From positions 1 to 19,799 of the forward strand of contig JBKPHP010000067.1 of NCBI GenBank assembly GCA_046729895.1: a DNA stretch of 19,799 nt. Direction: 5' to 3'. Shown one piece after another: positions 6,574 to 14,887 of the stretch (its first letter is position 1; the number at the start of each line of letters is the position of its first letter). A model generated the notes under the pieces. The model was not told the origin of the DNA, ran no database searches, and saw only the letters and a list, made by a program, of their open reading frames with translations. The translations under genes and the position numbers were made by a program. This DNA comes from DASXBA01 sp046729895 (lineage in GTDB: Bacteria; Actinomycetota; Thermoleophilia; Solirubrobacterales; Thermoleophilaceae).

Positions 6574-7914
6574 CTAGCTCGCGAAGCGGCGCAGCCCCAG
6601 GCGCGCCAGCGCGCCGAAGCCGGCGAACAGCGCCGCGAGATGGAGGAGCGCTACGCCCAGGCCGCCGGCGTCGTTGAGCGCGGCGTCCAGCGCCTCCAGC
6701 GTGGCCTTGAATGGGAACAGCGCCGAGACTACGCGAACCACGTCGAACAGGGCGGGTGCGACGGCGCCGGAAGGTACGAGCGCCAGGAATGCCAGCGGCA
6801 GCGAGAGCATGAACGCGAGCAGTGAGGCGGCCCGCACCTCGCGCGTGAGTGCCCCGATCGCGAGACCGAGCGCCGCGAACGCGAGCGCTCCGCCGATGAG
6901 TGCCACGAGCCAGAGAGGGAAGCGCTCCCATCGGAGGTCGACGAACAGCCCCAGGCCGACCAACATCAGCAGGCAGACCGCCACCGAGCAGACCGCCGCC
7001 AATCCGGCCTTCTCGAGCAGCAGCGCCGTGCGAGAGACGAGCCCGCGGACGAGCCTCGAGAAGGCGTTCTCCTCCCGCTCCAGGGCGAGCGTCCCGGCCG
7101 CCAGCAGCACCGTTATGAACATGATCGAGATCGCCACCGCAAGGGCGACCGCGAAGGAGTTCAGCGACGTCGTCCCGCCCTTGATCACGGTGGAGCGCAC
7201 ACGCAGCGGCGCGCCCACCACCGACAGGACGTCGTCGGAGAAGGACAGGTTGTCGCGGGCGAGCCGCGTGAACGCGATCACTCTGTCCATCGCGGCGCGC
7301 AATGGGGAGCCCGCGGGCAGCTTCGTGCGCGCCTGCCGGAGGATCCGCTCCGAGCGTTGCAGGCCGAGGACGTCGAAGGTCCTGCCCAGGAACGCGTACT
7401 GGCCCCCTCTCTGGAGAAGACCCAGCAGGCGGAGCGCCTCGCGGGCGACCAGCTTCGTCAGCGCCGCGTTGGCGGTCTGCAGCTGGGACTTGATCGTATT
7501 CTCCACGAAGCGCCGCTTGGCGGGATCCTCGGCGTTGTAGAAGACCTCGACGGTGCCCGGCTCGAGGCCGCTTTCGATCTTCCGGGTGATGTCCGGCGGG
7601 ATGATCAGAGCGCCAAGCGTGTCGCCGTCGCGCACCTTCTGGATCGCCTGAGCGCGACTGTGGACCTGCACGGGATCGATCGCGCTGAACAGCTCGCCCG
7701 CCTGGGCGGACAGGTCGATCTCCTCGCCGCCGAGCCTGATCGAGCTCTCCGAGGGCGGCACGCCGTTGTACAAGGCCACCTCGGGCTTGTCCGGACCGCG
7801 CGAGATCGCGAACCCGATCAGCACGGCGATCACGACCGGGTACAGCACGAGCAGCGCGACCAGCAGCGGTGAGCGGCGCAGGATCCGGAGGTCCTTGAGC
7901 AGCAGCCAGCGCAC
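6574..7914 (-). CDS. ABC-2 type exporter, permease subunit
   Basis: This 446-residue membrane protein matches the ABC2_membrane_3 layout. There is one N-terminal helix (about 18-40, LLVALLVLYPVVIAVLIGFAI), then a large extracytoplasmic domain (about 45-255). About five to six helices follow (about 256-440), beginning NSFAVALAVAISIMFITVLLAAG. A conserved EREENAFSRLVRGLVSR segment follows the first C-terminal helix, as is usual for the family. GTG 7914 is the first plausible start; CTG 7920 is the only alternative, because TAG lies just upstream at 7923. The cognate ATPase gene ends 75 nt upstream on the same strand. The substrate cannot be inferred. Confidence 0.85.
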   Translation of the reverse strand: MRWLLLKDLRILRRSPLLVALLVLYPVVIAVLIGFAISRGPDKPEVALYNGVPPSESSIRLGGEEIDLSAQAGELFSAIDPVQVHSRAQAIQKVRDGDTLGALIIPPDITRKIESGLEPGTVEVFYNAEDPAKRRFVENTIKSQLQTANAALTKLVAREALRLLGLLQRGGQYAFLGRTFDVLGLQRSERILRQARTKLPAGSPLRAAMDRVIAFTRLARDNLSFSDDVLSVVGAPLRVRSTVIKGGTTSLNSFAVALAVAISIMFITVLLAAGTLALEREENAFSRLVRGLVSRTALLLEKAGLAAVCSVAVCLLMLVGLGLFVDLRWERFPLWLVALIGGALAFAALGLAIGALTREVRAASLLAFMLSLPLAFLALVPSGAVAPALFDVVRVVSALFPFKATLEALDAALNDAGGLGVALLHLAALFAGFGALARLGLRRFAS

Positions 7915-7989
7915 GATCAGCTAGCTACGCGCCCCCGGCGTGTAACTCCTGGGGACGAGATGGCCGAGCATGGATGCGAGGCCAGATCG

Positions 7990-8748
7990 TCAGTGGCCCC
8001 GTTGATGGAGGAAGGACACGAAGGCGGCCTCGAAGTCACGCTCGCCGAGGTCCGCGCCCGTGGCGCCCACGACCGACTCGAGCTCGCGCGGCGGACCCGT
8101 GAACAGCCCCTCGCCGTCGGCGAGGACCAGCAGCCGGTCCGCGTAGCGGTCCGCCTCCTGGACGTTGTGCGTCGCGTAGACAACCGTGGTGCCGCCGCCC
8201 GCGAGGCGGAGGATGAACTCCCATAGCCGGGCCCGTTGACGGGGGTCCAGCGCGGCGCCGGGCTCGTCGAGCAGCAGCAGCTCCGGGTCGGCGAGCAGGC
8301 CGATGGCGATGTTGACCCGCTGGCGGTTCCCGCCCGAGAGCCGGCCGACCTCGTCGCCGGCGCGGTCACGCAAACCGGTCAGCTCTAGCATCCGCTCCAC
8401 GCTCGCGCCGACGTCGGCAACACGCTCGAGACGGGCGAACAGAGAGAGGTTCTCGTCGACCGTGAGCTTGCCGTAGAGGGCGGGCTGCTGCGGCACCCAG
8501 CCGATCTCCCCGCCCGGCCAGTCCACCGAGCCGGCATCCCGACGCTGGATCCGGGCGAGGATCGACAGCAGCGTGGTCTTGCCCGCGCCGTTGGGGCCGA
8601 TGACGGCAACGAGCTCGCCGCGGGCCGCGCTGATGGAGACACCCTTGAGCGCCTCGCGGTCCCCGAAGCGCTTGACGAGGCCGCTCACGGACACCACCGT
8701 CTCAGGCGCGCTGACGGCCTCAGGGCGCGCTGCGGCCTGCTGCTCCAT
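7990..8748 (-). CDS. ABC transporter ATP-binding subunit (ABC-2 exporter)
   Basis: Energises the permease encoded next to it. In the 252-residue protein, Walker A GPNGAGKTT lies near residues 53-61. The Q-loop lies in the WVPQQPALYGKLT segment, and the signature is LSGGNRQR, an LSGGQ variant common in this class. Walker B is LLLLDEP, with D-loop ALDP and H-loop ATHN. The start ATG 8748 has AAGGTG six nt upstream. The frame is open to 8976, but the extra N-terminal part is antisense to ymdB and is Ser/Pro-rich noise. The gene is divergent from ymdB with only 28 nt between the starts, so the two promoters must overlap. The 75 nt before the permease contain no gene. Confidence 0.94.
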   Translation of the reverse strand: MEQQAAARPEAVSAPETVVSVSGLVKRFGDREALKGVSISAARGELVAVIGPNGAGKTTLLSILARIQRRDAGSVDWPGGEIGWVPQQPALYGKLTVDENLSLFARLERVADVGASVERMLELTGLRDRAGDEVGRLSGGNRQRVNIAIGLLADPELLLLDEPGAALDPRQRARLWEFILRLAGGGTTVVYATHNVQEADRYADRLLVLADGEGLFTGPPRELESVVGATGADLGERDFEAAFVSFLHQRGH

Positions 8749-8776
8749 TCGAGTCACCTTGACAGAATCGCCCGCC

Positions 8777-9553
8777 GTGAAGCTCCTATTCGTGGGGGAC
8801 GTGGTCGGAGGCCTCGGACGGCGCACTCTGGCCGCGCTGCTCCCCGGCCTGCTGGAGGCGCACGCCCCGGACTTCGTGGTGGCGAACGGCGAGAACGCGG
8901 CGGGTGGCGTGGGGATCACCCAGAAGACGGCGCTGGAGCTGCTCGACATGGGCGTCCACGCGCTCACGCTCGGCAACCACGCCTACCGGCACACCGAGGT
9001 CTACGGCTTCCTGGACCGAGACGAGCGCGTCGTCCGCCCCGCGAACTATCCGAAGGGGAGCCCGGGGAGAGGGTGGACCGTCGTTGAAGCCGACGGCATG
9101 CGGCTCGGCATCGCGAACCTCTGCGGCAGCGTGTTCATGCAGGCCGCGCGCTCACCCTTCTCGGAGGCCGACGCCTTGCTCGGCGAGCTCGCCGGGCGCG
9201 CGGACTACCTGCTGATGGACATGCACTGCGAGGCGACCAGCGAGAAGGTGGCGATGGGGTGGCACCTTGACGGACGTGTCACGGCCTGCGTCGGCACGCA
9301 CACGCACGTGCCCACGGCCGACGCGCGGGTGCTTCCAGGGGGCACCGCCTATGTGACCGACGTGGGGATGACCGGGCCGCGCGGCGGCGTCATAGGCGTC
9401 CGCCGCGAGCAGGCCCTTGAGCGCTTCCTCCGCTACACCCAGGTCCGCTTCGAGACCTCGGACGAGGATCCATGGCTCAACGCCGTGCTGATCGAGGCGG
9501 GCCCGGACGGTCGCGCGACCGCCATTCGCCAGCTCCTTCTGCCTGGCACCTGA
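8777..9553 (+). CDS. ymdB: YmdB-family metallophosphoesterase (2',3'-cyclic nucleotide phosphodiesterase)
   Basis: Dinuclear metal phosphodiesterase. The Bacillus and Deinococcus homologues hydrolyse cyclic nucleotides and influence RNA turnover and biofilm or sporulation decisions. The 258-residue protein read from GTG 8777 carries every expected ligand at standard numbering: D8 (GDVVG), E39-N40 (NGEN), N67-H68 (GNH), H150, H175 and H177 (GTHTH). The MHCEATSEK and GTAYVTDVGMTGP blocks also match. This agreement fixes the start, even though the open frame reaches back to 8573. CAGAAT 8 nt before the GTG suggests a leaderless transcript. The 3' end overlaps the convergent glycosyltransferase gene by 121 nt. 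The usual neighbour RNase Y is not in this window. Confidence 0.95.
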   Translation: MKLLFVGDVVGGLGRRTLAALLPGLLEAHAPDFVVANGENAAGGVGITQKTALELLDMGVHALTLGNHAYRHTEVYGFLDRDERVVRPANYPKGSPGRGWTVVEADGMRLGIANLCGSVFMQAARSPFSEADALLGELAGRADYLLMDMHCEATSEKVAMGWHLDGRVTACVGTHTHVPTADARVLPGGTAYVTDVGMTGPRGGVIGVRREQALERFLRYTQVRFETSDEDPWLNAVLIEAGPDGRATAIRQLLLPGT

Positions 9554-10716
9554 GCCGGCCGAAGGGCCCGCAGCGCGAATATCACGGCCGCGAGGAGCGC
9601 GACATCGCGGAGCGCCACCACCGCGATCGGGAAGGGCTCGCGGGCGACCAGGTCGACGTAGCGCGACGGGAACTCGACCAGGGTCAGCACCGTCGCGGCG
9701 GCCACGGCGGCGGCAAGGGCCCGTTCGCGCCAGGCGAGCGCCAGCGCTCCCAGCGGCACCGTCCAGATGAGGAACTGCGGGGAGAGCACCTTGCCGAGGA
9801 CCGCGAACGCCGCCACCGCCGCCAGCGCGGCCAGCACGAGCGCCCGCGGCTCGGGCCGCCGGGCCACGCGCCAGACAAGGAGCGCCACCACCGCGAGCAG
9901 CGCCAGCGCGAAGGCGGCCGCCAGCTCCCCGGCCAGCGGGTGCTCCAGCCCGTCCGAGCGGTGGCTCGTGGTGCTCTCGGCCCGGCCGGCTCCCACCGCG
10001 TCCAGCGCCAGGACGATCATCGCCGCCGGCGACTCCACCTGCACTGGCCGCTCCAGCTGGTATCGCAACGCGCCGTAGGCGCCCGAGGGCGAGAACACCA
10101 GCGCGACGCCGGCGAGGGCCACGATCACGAGGCCGAGGGCGGCGGCTCCCTCGAGCGCTCCGCGGCGCTCTCCACGCCCGGCGAGCCAGGCCAGCGCGAC
10201 GGGGGCCGCGACCACCGGGAACCCCTTGGTCATCGCCGCCGCGCCGAGCACGCCCATACCCGTCCGCGGATGGCCCCGTACGAGCAGCAGGAGGGCCGCG
10301 AGGGTGAGCGCGACCGGAGCGAGGTCGAAGTGCGTGCGCAGCATCGCGCCGCACAGAAGCGGCGCCGCGGCGACCGCAAGCATCGCGGCACGGCGGTCGC
10401 CTCCGGTCCGAGCGGCCAGGCCGCCACAGAGCAGCAGGACGGCCGCGGCGAGCAGCAGCGCCCAGCCCGCGAAGGCGAGCCGGAAGGCCGGCTCCCCGGT
10501 CCCGGCGAGCCCCGGCAGCGCGATCGCCGGGGCAGCAAGCGGCGGGTACTCGAGGAAGACTTCCCTGTAGGGGAGCGAGCCGTGGAGCACGGGCTCCGCG
10601 AGCGAGCGATACACGGACAGGTCGTTGACGCGCTGGTCGGCCCAGGGATCGACCCAGAGCGTGACGGCGAAGGCCGCCGTCAGGCCGCAGAGCGCCAGGG
10701 CGCCGTCGCGCCTCAC
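9433..10716 (-). CDS. GT-C fold membrane glycosyltransferase, GT87/DUF2029-like
   Basis: Polytopic membrane protein of 427 residues with about ten hydrophobic segments. It is likely a polyprenyl-phosphate-sugar-dependent transferase acting on the outer face of the membrane. After the first helix comes a loop with the GT87-like pattern NDLSVYRSLAEPVLHGSLPY and then LEYPPL. Its acidic residue (in NDLSVY, about residue 29) is the probable catalytic or metal site. GTG 10716 overlaps the upstream stop as GTGA. The last helix ends near residue 383. The final 44 residues (ending ...SKRTWV) are encoded antisense to the end of ymdB and look unstructured. It is the last gene of a five-gene operon. The family is recognised from topology and loop pattern; donor and acceptor are unknown. 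Confidence 0.8.
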   Translation of the reverse strand: MRRDGALALCGLTAAFAVTLWVDPWADQRVNDLSVYRSLAEPVLHGSLPYREVFLEYPPLAAPAIALPGLAGTGEPAFRLAFAGWALLLAAAVLLLCGGLAARTGGDRRAAMLAVAAAPLLCGAMLRTHFDLAPVALTLAALLLLVRGHPRTGMGVLGAAAMTKGFPVVAAPVALAWLAGRGERRGALEGAAALGLVIVALAGVALVFSPSGAYGALRYQLERPVQVESPAAMIVLALDAVGAGRAESTTSHRSDGLEHPLAGELAAAFALALLAVVALLVWRVARRPEPRALVLAALAAVAAFAVLGKVLSPQFLIWTVPLGALALAWRERALAAAVAAATVLTLVEFPSRYVDLVAREPFPIAVVALRDVALLAAVIFALRALRPAQVPGRRSWRMAVARPSGPASISTALSHGSSSEVSKRTWV

Positions 10717-12404
10717 GCGGGGGCCGGGACGGTCCGTCGCTCCGGCTCCCGAGCCGCCGGCGCCGGCTCCGCACGCTCGAGGCGCCGCTCGCCCGCCAGC
10801 AGGGCGACGAGGACGAACGGTGTGAACCACACCACGTAGAGGTAAAACCAGTGCGTCATCCCAAGCTGCACGGCAATCAGCACCGCCGCGCCCAGGGCCG
10901 CGACCCGGCGCGGCTCTCGGCTGCGCGGCACGAACGCTACGAGCAGGGCAAGCGCGCCCGCGGCGATCTTGACGGCCGTCTGGAGCCAGTCGAGCGACGG
11001 CTCCTGGCCCCAGATGCTGAAGGGCGAGGGCCGCCCCGCCTGGTAGCCGACCGTGCGGTCGTAGAGCTCGCGCAACCCTCCGTCCGGGACGAACGGAAGG
11101 ACCGTGACGGCGATGACGGCAGCGAGGGCCACAATGAAGAGAGCGATCTCGCCCCGTCGGCGGCCCGCGAACAGAGGAGCCAGGGCCAGCGGGGCGAACT
11201 TGGCAGCCGCGCCGAGCGCGAGTGAGGTGCCACGCGCCAGCGCCGATAGGCGGCGGTGCACACCGGACAGAGTCAGGCCAAGCAGCGCCGCCAGGCAGAA
11301 GAGCGCCACGATCGAGTCGTTCGAATTCGTCTCGAGTGTGAAGGCCGTGTACGGATAGGCCGCCCAGCCATAGGCGAGGGCGGCGCCGAGTAGCCGGCCC
11401 TCGGGCCCCGCGCGTAGTCGGACCCCGAGCAGGAACAGCCCCGCCATCGTGAGGAGGTCGACGGCGATCGCAGCGCCGTGCGCAGCCGGCAGGTCGTCCC
11501 AGCGACCGCTCCAAGGAAACGCCTGCTCGAAGGGAACGTAAAGCAGGTAGTTCGCGGGTCCATACGTATCGCCGTGCTCGACGTCCGCGGAGAAGCCCTT
11601 GCCGTAGAGATGGTCGCCGTCCACGATCCTGTCGGCCCCGACCACCCCCGCGTAGCCGACGTCGATCACGTTCGAGTCGGTCACGTTGAGCGCCACGCGA
11701 AACGCGGCGAGGAACACGACTCCCGCCACCAGCAGCCAGGCCGGCGCGAATGGCACCGGCGGCCCGGCCCGCGCCCGCGGCCTGAAGCCGGCGAGCAGCA
11801 TTCTCACGAGCAGATAGACCAGCACCGGGTAGACGAGCGGAGCCGACAGCCCGATCTCACCGTGGTTGAAGAAGACGTGCGAGACGCCGAAGGCCAGCAG
11901 CACGAGCAGGTCCAGGTGGAGCAGCCGGAACGGGCGACGCGGGTCCACGAAGGGCGCCAGGAACAGGACGCAGAGAGGGAGCCAGACGTACGGCGCGTTC
12001 AGCTTGCGCCCGAAGGCCCCCGGATAGCCGCGGGCCATCGTCCAGGCCACCTGCGGCCCCCGCCACTGCTCCAGGATCGCCCCGTTGTGGTCGTCCACCC
12101 GCACCTGAACCACCTCGTCGCCGTGGTCGAAGTAGCTCACCTGCCAGATGCCAAGGCCCTTCGTGTAAGCGGTGGGCTCCAGCGGGTGGCCGCGGTCTCG
12201 CGTCTCCTGGTGCACCTTGCGGGCACGGGAGGCGATGCGGATCACCTCGCGCGCGCTGTGCTCGAAGTAGCGCGGCGGCCTGCTCTGGGAGGTGGGCTGC
12301 TTCAACTCCTGCGCGCCGGCGGGCGGCGGGCCGAGCAGCAGGCAGGCGAGGGCGGCGACGAGCGCCGCGGTCAGTCGCGGTGCAGCTCGATCGCGAAGCT
12401 CCAC
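10713..12404 (-). CDS. Secreted PepSY-like domain fused to a GT-C/GT87-like membrane protein
   Basis: The 563-residue protein from GTG 12404 begins with a signal-like segment (residues 11-31, LTAALVAALACLLL then AGAQE). An exported domain of about 100 residues follows. Its core GIWQVSYFDHGDEVVQVRVDDHNGAILEQW is written here in pieces: GIWQVSYFD (about 84-92) and VQVRVDDHNG with EQW (about 98-114). It resembles a PepSY fold. About ten transmembrane segments follow, with the loop motif HGDTYGPANYLLYVP and, later, ETNSNDSIVALF, patterns of GT87-type transferases. The start lies inside the gtrA 3' end (34-nt overlap); CTG 12374 is an alternative. The 3' end overlaps the next gene as GTGA. The fusion architecture is uncommon to my knowledge. 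Enzymatic activity is inferred from fold, not shown. Confidence 0.72.
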   Translation of the reverse strand: MELRDRAAPRLTAALVAALACLLLGPPPAGAQELKQPTSQSRPPRYFEHSAREVIRIASRARKVHQETRDRGHPLEPTAYTKGLGIWQVSYFDHGDEVVQVRVDDHNGAILEQWRGPQVAWTMARGYPGAFGRKLNAPYVWLPLCVLFLAPFVDPRRPFRLLHLDLLVLLAFGVSHVFFNHGEIGLSAPLVYPVLVYLLVRMLLAGFRPRARAGPPVPFAPAWLLVAGVVFLAAFRVALNVTDSNVIDVGYAGVVGADRIVDGDHLYGKGFSADVEHGDTYGPANYLLYVPFEQAFPWSGRWDDLPAAHGAAIAVDLLTMAGLFLLGVRLRAGPEGRLLGAALAYGWAAYPYTAFTLETNSNDSIVALFCLAALLGLTLSGVHRRLSALARGTSLALGAAAKFAPLALAPLFAGRRRGEIALFIVALAAVIAVTVLPFVPDGGLRELYDRTVGYQAGRPSPFSIWGQEPSLDWLQTAVKIAAGALALLVAFVPRSREPRRVAALGAAVLIAVQLGMTHWFYLYVVWFTPFVLVALLAGERRLERAEPAPAAREPERRTVPAPA

Positions 12405-12844
12405 ATCTTGTTCCCGATGAAGTTCAGGGGCGTGGCCGCCGCGATCGAGAGGGCCTGCGCGGGCACCGCGGACACGCCGACGACGCTGACGAGCAGCTCC
12501 AGCACCGCGGCCGCGAACAGGAAGGCCGCGACGCTGACCGCGAAGAAGCGGGCCGCCTGGAACCCGGCACGCCCTCGGCGGGCGCGGAAGGTCCAGTGCC
12601 GGTTCCACCAGAAGTTGTTGGTCACCGCGACCACGAACGCGACCGTGGCACCGATCAGGTGGTGGAGGCCGAGGCCGTTCACGCAGATCGCGAACACGGT
12701 CAGGTTCACGACGTAGCCGGAACCGCCCACCAGGCAGAACTTGACGAGCTGTAGCCAGTTGTGCGGGCGGCGCAGGCCCGCACGCACGCGCAGGTGCGCC
12801 GCCGACGGGCGCTGAGCGACGGCCGCTTCGGTGTCGTCACTCAT
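12371..12844 (-). CDS. GtrA-family membrane protein (putative polyprenyl-phosphate-sugar flippase)
   Basis: Small membrane protein of 157 residues with four hydrophobic helices between about residues 35 and 145. It carries the GtrA signatures FCLVGGSGYVVNL near the first helix and NNFWWNRHWTF between helices 2 and 3. Family members translocate undecaprenyl-phosphate-linked sugars, or support their transfer, across the cytoplasmic membrane. ATG 12844 overlaps the upstream phosphatase stop by 8 nt, and its own end overlaps the next gene by 34 nt. Longer frames up to 13135 are out-of-frame phosphatase sequence. Its place directly before two GT-C-type proteins supports a donor-supply role. Confidence 0.88.
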   Translation of the reverse strand: MSDDTEAAVAQRPSAAHLRVRAGLRRPHNWLQLVKFCLVGGSGYVVNLTVFAICVNGLGLHHLIGATVAFVVAVTNNFWWNRHWTFRARRGRAGFQAARFFAVSVAAFLFAAAVLELLVSVVGVSAVPAQALSIAAATPLNFIGNKMWSFAIELHRD

Positions 12845-14306
12845 CGAGCGCGGAGGGTAGCGCGAAGTGCCGCAGGACAAGTGACGCGACGTCGCCGATC
12901 GACCACTGGTCTCGCCGCGGGAGCTCGAGGCCGGTGGCGAGGAGCACCCCCTCGGAGTCATCGGCGAGCAGCGACCCGTGGCTGCCGCCGCCCACGTGAT
13001 CCGCCCCACCCCAGTCGACGAACTCCCAGCCGGGAGCGGCCGACACAAGCACATCGCCCGCGTAGGGAGAGGAGAGCGCCGACCACAGCCGTTCCAGGGC
13101 GTCGGGGTAGGCCGCGCTCGTGACGAGCCCGTCATCCACTCTCAGCTTCAGCGCATCGTGCTCTCCCTCGACGCTCCAGCGCCCCCCGCGCCGGTCGGCG
13201 AGCTCGCCCCCGGGGGCGAAGCGCAACTCACCCCGAGTCGACCAGACGGCCGCCTCGGCGCCCACGCGGCGCACCACCAGGTCGAGTCCCTCGACCGCGC
13301 GCAAATCCTCCGCGACACTCTCCGCCAGGCGGCCCTCGTCCTCTTCGTCGAGCACGTACACCATCGCCGAGCGGGCGGCCGGGCACACCGCCAGATCGGC
13401 CTGCTCCGGGTCGGGGTCGGACGGGGTGAGCACGCGCCAGCCGCTCAGGCCGTCGGAGACGTTCACGCGCCGGTCCACCTTCGTCTGCGAATGGTCGGAC
13501 ATGACGATCACCGCGTGCTCTTCGAGGAACGCGTCGGGGCCGCCGCCGACGTGCATGATCCGCTCGAGCGCCCTGTCGGCCTCGGCGAGCGAGCGGACCT
13601 GGGCATCCGGCCCGTAGCGGTGCGAATGGGTGTCGTTGTCCGGTAGCGAGAAGAGCAGGAAGTCGAAGAGGTCGTTCTCCACCAGGTAGGCGCCCACGCA
13701 GCCCGTGTGCTGGTCGCGCTGTCCCGGCAGCCCGAGCGTGGAGGTGCAGCCGGTGTTGCGAGAGTCGAACATGTCCGCGTAGAAGAGCTCTCGCGAGGCC
13801 CAGACCGCGTGGCGGAACTGTGCGGCGGTGGCCAGCCGCCCGAGCCGGGAGTCCCCCGACGGCTCGTGCCGGGTGCGGCCGCGATAGATGAGCCAGGTGG
13901 TGCAGGCGGTCCTGAGGCCGCCGTCGTCGAGCTGTTCGAAGAGGGTCTCCCGCGAGCGGCTCAGGTGCGCCATGTTCATGTTGTAGACGGTGTCGTAGAG
14001 CGAGCGGACGACCCCGAAGGCGCGGGTCGCCGGAAAGGACGAGCCGTACTCGACGTAGCGCTCCTCGCCCCGGTGGTACCAGTTCATCGAGGGGATGAAG
14101 TGCTCGCCAGGACCGACGCCGGTCGCGATCGTCGCCGACGCCACAGGGGTGACCGAAGGAAAGGTCGAGACGCAGTCGCGCACGTAGCTCCCCCGCTCGC
14201 GCAGTGCCCGGAGGGCGGGCGCGCGGTCCTCGTCGATCACCCGTTCGAGCATCTCGGGCTTGACCGAGTCGATGACGGCGAGGACCAGCTTGGTAGGACC
14301 TGCCAC
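12837..14306 (-). CDS. Alkaline phosphatase superfamily hydrolase (type I phosphodiesterase/NPP-like)
   Basis: The 489-residue protein has the metal and nucleophile pattern of nucleotide pyrophosphatase/phosphodiesterases. D13 lies in VIDSVKP, Thr53 in PSVTPVASATIATG aligns with the nucleophile, LPDNDTHSHRYGP carries the next Asp and His, MSDHSQT the DH pair, and HGSL the final His. No signal peptide or membrane helix is visible, so it is predicted cytoplasmic, which is unusual for an envelope-pathway phosphodiesterase. GTG 14306 follows the upstream TAG by 2 nt. The downstream gtrA start overlaps its stop. Substrate is unknown; possible ones are phosphodiester- or pyrophosphate-linked lipid or sugar intermediates. 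Distantly related family members include phosphoglycerate mutase and ethanolamine-phosphate transferases. Confidence 0.88.
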   Translation of the reverse strand: MAGPTKLVLAVIDSVKPEMLERVIDEDRAPALRALRERGSYVRDCVSTFPSVTPVASATIATGVGPGEHFIPSMNWYHRGEERYVEYGSSFPATRAFGVVRSLYDTVYNMNMAHLSRSRETLFEQLDDGGLRTACTTWLIYRGRTRHEPSGDSRLGRLATAAQFRHAVWASRELFYADMFDSRNTGCTSTLGLPGQRDQHTGCVGAYLVENDLFDFLLFSLPDNDTHSHRYGPDAQVRSLAEADRALERIMHVGGGPDAFLEEHAVIVMSDHSQTKVDRRVNVSDGLSGWRVLTPSDPDPEQADLAVCPAARSAMVYVLDEEDEGRLAESVAEDLRAVEGLDLVVRRVGAEAAVWSTRGELRFAPGGELADRRGGRWSVEGEHDALKLRVDDGLVTSAAYPDALERLWSALSSPYAGDVLVSAAPGWEFVDWGGADHVGGGSHGSLLADDSEGVLLATGLELPRRDQWSIGDVASLVLRHFALPSALDE

Positions 14307-14308
14307 GG

Positions 14309-14887
14309 CTAGCGCAGCACTCGCAGGCCGGCGTACTTGCGGTCCTCGGCTCTGCCTCCCCTGACAAGCAGCAGCACGAACCCCGCCAGCGCCAGGTAGG
14401 ACAGCGGCGGGACCACGATTGCGACGGCGGCGAGCAGGAGCGCCGCACCCTCTGCGTAGAGGGAGAGCAGGTTGGTCGCCTCCTGCTCGAGACGCCGCGC
14501 GGCCCTATCGAACAGGCCGCCGAGCGCCGCCCGACCGAGCAGCGCGCAGGCCACTCCCCCGACCAGGCCAGGCCAGGCGGCGTCCCCCCCGGCCGCGAGG
14601 GAGCCCGCGAAGAGGAGCGCGCCGAGCGCGAGCCCGAGACCCAGCACGGCACGGTCGACCAGGGAGCGGTTCGCCCCCGAACGTTCGGCCCCGTACCACA
14701 GCAGCGCGAGGCCGAAGACCGCGAGCAGGAAGCCGGGCGACTCGAGGAACTGCCAGCCGGAACCGTCGAAGTCGATCAGCACGTCGCCTCGCGCCATGGC
14801 GCCCGCGAGGAGCGTCGGCAGGAAGGGGCGTACGCCGCTCGCGCCGGCGAGGCCGGCACCCTGCCCTATGTCCGCGTAGAGGCTGAT
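14309..14887 (-). CDS. DUF4126-like membrane protein (start uncertain, probable ATC/ATA)
   Basis: Small membrane protein with about four hydrophobic stretches. They include FLLAVFGLALLWYG, VLGLGLALGALLFAGSLAA and ALLLAAVAIVVPPLSYLALAGFVLLLV. The first ATG is 14797 (162 residues). However, the frame upstream encodes QGAGLAGASGVRPFLPTLLAG, given here as QGAGLAGASG (14863-14834) then VRPFLPTLLAG. That is the expected DUF4126 N-terminal helix, and it has no ATG, GTG or TTG before the in-frame stop at 14983. ATC 14887 would give 192 residues and ATA 14869 would give 186. I annotate 14887 as the most inclusive option. No Shine-Dalgarno is visible. It is first in the five-gene envelope operon, 2 nt before the phosphatase gene. 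Function is unknown. Confidence 0.7.
   Translation of the reverse strand: MSLYADIGQGAGLAGASGVRPFLPTLLAGAMARGDVLIDFDGSGWQFLESPGFLLAVFGLALLWYGAERSGANRSLVDRAVLGLGLALGALLFAGSLAAGGDAAWPGLVGGVACALLGRAALGGLFDRAARRLEQEATNLLSLYAEGAALLLAAVAIVVPPLSYLALAGFVLLLVRGGRAEDRKYAGLRVLR

Noticed and set aside
8749..8976. N-terminal extension of the ABC ATPase
   Set aside because: It is antisense to ymdB; ATG 8748 has a proper Shine-Dalgarno and the Walker A spacing is normal from there.
9152..10774. 540-residue minus-strand frame
   Set aside because: It is an out-of-frame shadow of the GT-C gene and ymdB, dominated by Arg/Ala/Gly as expected from GC-rich off-frames.
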